From the NCBI GenBank assembly GCA_019454705.1, contig JACFNS010000115.1, forward strand, positions 1 through 7,472: a stretch of 7,472 nt of DNA, in the 5' to 3' direction. Numbering within the stretch: the stretch's first letter is position 1; each line of letters opens with the position of its first letter. This document shows, piece by piece, positions 5,456 to 7,472 of this stretch. A model generated the notes under the pieces. That model saw only the letters and a program-made list of their open reading frames with translations, searched no databases and was not told the origin of the DNA. This DNA comes from Taibaiella sp. (lineage in GTDB: Bacteria > Bacteroidota > Bacteroidia > Chitinophagales > Chitinophagaceae). Made by a program: the position numbers and the translations under genes.

Positions 5456-7180
5456 CTACTTTTCCAGCACTATGTTCTCCAATACCAACATATCCATATC
5501 CGTCCTTAGGAAGCAGTTCAGTGCTTCTTCGGGCGTATTTACAATCGGTTCGTTTTCATTAAATGATGTATTTAGCAATATCGGCGTGCCGGTTTTCTTC
5601 CTGAATGTATCAATCAGGGCGTAATAGCGGGGACTTACTTCTTTCATTACAGTCTGTAGCCTGCCCGTACCATCTACGTGGGTCACGGCAGGTATTTCAG
5701 CATGTTTCTCCGGTTTGATAGGTAATACCTTTTCCATAAAAGGCACATCCTCTACCCTCGTGAAATATTCGCCTACATAGTCTTTAAGTATAGATGGCGC
5801 AAAAGGTCGGAAACTTTCCCTCCTTTTTATTTTACTGTTAAGCAGGTCTTTAGCTTTAGGGTTACGAGGGTCGGCAATAATACTCCTGCCACCCAGCGCT
5901 CGTGGGCCAAATTCTGCACGGCCCGAGAACCAGCCTACAACGCCTGGCTCTAATAACTTGTTCGTCACCCTATCGTACAATTCATCATCGCTGTAACGGG
6001 TATATTTCACGCCACGCTCTTTCAGATATGCCTCTATCTCATCGTTAGAGAAGCGGCTGCCTGTATATGCGCTGTAAATAGGTTCTGCTCTAGGCATATC
6101 CAATATATGATTGTAGAGGTATAAGCCCGCTCCCATAGAAATACCTGCATCGTGACCGGCTGACGGAATATATAGCTGCTCAAAGGGCGTTTGAGACAGG
6201 ACTTTGCCATTTGCAACCGAGTTCTGCGCTACCCCACCCGCTATACATACATTCTTCAAACCTGTCTTTTTGTAGAGGTGATTTAATATATGCATAATCA
6301 GCTCTTCGCACACTCGTTGTACAGACGCCGCCATGTCTTTATGCTTCTGTGTCAGTTCATCACCTTTCTTACGTGCTGGACCAAATACGTCTTCAATTTT
6401 AGATGTATATAGTTGCGAAACTGTAGGGATATTGTTTTCGTAATCCAGTTTAATTTGAGAGGGAGAGGTAAAATACTTTTGTTCCCATGTAAACAAGCCG
6501 TTATCTGTAAACTTCAACATCTTCTTGATGTCGTCCACATATTTAGCTTCTCCGTAAGGAGCCAAGCCCATCACTTTGTACTCATCACCATAATGCGGAA
6601 AACCCAGATATTGCGTAAAAGCAGTATAGAACAACCCGGCCGACACAGGAAAATCAACTGAATCCAGCACTACTATTTTATTACCCTTACCAACAGCAAT
6701 CATAGTAGTAGTAAAGTCTCCCGAACCGTCAATAGAAAGTATCGCAGCCTCATCAAACGGGCTGGCGAAAAATGCAGAGGCCAGGTGGCTCCTGTGATGT
6801 TCTACCTGGTGAATTTTAGGTTTAATAACAGATGCCGATACACCAAAGGCCTTTTGAAACTCCTCCTCCAGCGAAGAAACGTTTTTAGCATTCTTGAGCC
6901 TGTCCATAATAAGCCCTGCATTTGCCAACGGATTTTTGGCAATGAATGCCAATTTGTTCGCACGTTTAGCTTTGGGGTCGCGGCCTATAGCTATGTAATC
7001 TAATTGTTCCAACGTTATACCTGCTTCCTGCAGGCAGAACTTAATAGCCAAAGCCGGAAAGCCCGCCCAGTGTTTCACACGAGTAAAACGTTCTTCTTCC
7101 GTAGCCGCTATTAGTTTTCCATCAACAAAAATAGCAGCGCTTGAGTCCGCATGGTATGCATTAATTCCTAAAATAGTCAT
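5456..7180 (-). CDS. NodU/CmcH-family O-carbamoyltransferase
   Basis: Transfers a carbamoyl group from carbamoyl phosphate, through a carbamoyl-adenylate made with ATP, to a hydroxyl of a sugar or other small molecule (known for TobZ, NodU and CmcH). At 574 residues it has full family length and both domains. The Kae1-like N-terminal domain shows GINAYHADSSAA (5-16), EEERFTRVKHWAGFP (28-42), the metal-site H128-xxx-H132 in EHHRSH, SIDGSGD (149-155), YKVMGLAPYG (201-210), IAGGVAQNS (313-321) and SAGHDAG (340-346, probable metal-binding Asp). The YrdC-like C-terminal domain shows GWFSGRAEFGPRALGGRSI (416-434), ESFRPFAPSIL (455-465) and LLNTSFNENEPIV (535-547). No key motif is missing. It lies between two glycosyltransferase genes (24 bases after the GT4 stop codon, 6 before the GT2 start), so the acceptor is probably a sugar of the surface glycan rather than an antibiotic or Nod factor; that is inference. 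The start is ATG at 7180, beginning at the first strand of the fold. Confidence 0.95.
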   Translation of the reverse strand: MTILGINAYHADSSAAIFVDGKLIAATEEERFTRVKHWAGFPALAIKFCLQEAGITLEQLDYIAIGRDPKAKRANKLAFIAKNPLANAGLIMDRLKNAKNVSSLEEEFQKAFGVSASVIKPKIHQVEHHRSHLASAFFASPFDEAAILSIDGSGDFTTTMIAVGKGNKIVVLDSVDFPVSAGLFYTAFTQYLGFPHYGDEYKVMGLAPYGEAKYVDDIKKMLKFTDNGLFTWEQKYFTSPSQIKLDYENNIPTVSQLYTSKIEDVFGPARKKGDELTQKHKDMAASVQRVCEELIMHILNHLYKKTGLKNVCIAGGVAQNSVANGKVLSQTPFEQLYIPSAGHDAGISMGAGLYLYNHILDMPRAEPIYSAYTGSRFSNDEIEAYLKERGVKYTRYSDDELYDRVTNKLLEPGVVGWFSGRAEFGPRALGGRSIIADPRNPKAKDLLNSKIKRRESFRPFAPSILKDYVGEYFTRVEDVPFMEKVLPIKPEKHAEIPAVTHVDGTGRLQTVMKEVSPRYYALIDTFRKKTGTPILLNTSFNENEPIVNTPEEALNCFLRTDMDMLVLENIVLEK

Positions 7181-7204
7181 TGTGTGTATTGGTTTTCTGA
7201 AGCT

Positions 7205-7472
7205 CTATGCCGAGAACATTTCCCGGTACTGAGCCTTTATATCGTCAATATTATATTGTTGTTCAATGTATTTTTTTGCAGCAAGAGTTGCATTACTGTA
7301 TTCGTATGCTTCCTTTTCTATCAGGGTATCTATCAACCTTGCAAATACAGTTACCTCTTCTGGATTTATATTATAACCTGCACCTGCGGACTCCAAACCG
7401 TTCCATGGTGTGTTGTTACTGGTGACGACCGGCCTGCCCGAAGAAAGTGCCTCGTATATGGCATGTCCGAAA
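7205..7472 (-). CDS. C-terminal part of a family 4 (group 1) glycosyltransferase, 5' end beyond the window
   Basis: The last 88 residues of a GT-B retaining glycosyltransferase, probably adding a sugar to the same glycan. The visible part opens with FGHAIYEALSSGRPVV, the GT4 donor-binding EX7E signature. Its second Glu is residue 7 of the visible part, and its first Glu would lie two residues past the right edge. TSNNTPWNGLE follows (17-27 of the visible part), then a segment ending GYNI, and a helical tail rich in Glu, Lys and Tyr, as expected for the C-terminal helix that folds back in GT-B enzymes. The frame is open to the window edge; a TTG inside it at 7396 is not a plausible start because the signature lies upstream. 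The stop TAG is 24 bases before the carbamoyltransferase start. Confidence 0.9.
   Translation of the reverse strand, partial: FGHAIYEALSSGRPVVTSNNTPWNGLESAGAGYNINPEEVTVFARLIDTLIEKEAYEYSNATLAAKKYIEQQYNIDDIKAQYREMFSA

Noticed and set aside
7205..7396. Short separate gene beginning at TTG 7396
   Set aside because: The same frame continues upstream with the GT4 signature FGHAIYEAL to the window edge, so this is the tail of a larger glycosyltransferase gene.

Overview
The window reads as chromosomal DNA from a member of the Bacteroidota, most like Chitinophagaceae or a related group. The grounds are three candidate -7 boxes of the Bacteroidota form TAnnTTTG, start codons without clear Shine-Dalgarno sequences, and protein types typical of the phylum: a DPP-IV-type S9 peptidase, a small ClpS, a short SpoU methyltransferase and a WbpL-like sugar-phosphate transferase. 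No species can be named from the sequence.

Left part (1-2250). The window opens inside a minus-strand gene for an exported DPP-IV family serine peptidase. Its 3' end, with the catalytic Ser/Asp/His, lies beyond the left edge. Upstream of it are a candidate promoter, then a strong minus-strand terminator that ends the next minus-strand gene, a ClpS-type adaptor of the N-degron pathway. clpS is divergent from a plus-strand SpoU/TrmH RNA 2'-O-methyltransferase, and the short region between them holds a candidate -7 box for each. The plus-strand box overlaps the most upstream ATG of the methyltransferase, so the true start is probably 2250 rather than 2217.

Right part (2778-7472). Five tightly packed minus-strand genes, transcribed right to left, form part of a surface polysaccharide (O-antigen or capsule-like) locus: a GT4 glycosyltransferase (only its C-terminus is present), a NodU/CmcH-type O-carbamoyltransferase, a GT2 glycosyltransferase, an extended-SDR nucleotide-sugar epimerase/reductase, and a WbpL/WecA-type polyprenyl-phosphate sugar-1-phosphate transferase. 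Gaps are 24, 6, 6 and 2 bases. The last two genes begin with GTG and TTG, which suggests translational coupling. The inferred division of labour is that the SDR finishes a 6-deoxy N-acetylamino sugar nucleotide, the WbpL-like enzyme loads it onto undecaprenyl phosphate, the GT2 and GT4 enzymes extend the chain, and the carbamoyltransferase adds a carbamoyl group to a sugar hydroxyl. The locus runs beyond the right edge; flippase, polymerase, dehydratase and export genes are not in the window.

The polysaccharide operon and the methyltransferase gene converge and overlap by six bases in a TTATAA palindrome that supplies both stop codons. I saw no mobile element, CRISPR array, tRNA or rRNA, and no intergenic stretch longer than about 135 bases. 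Nothing here amounts to a clearly undescribed system; the carbamoylated-glycan operon is the part most worth following up.
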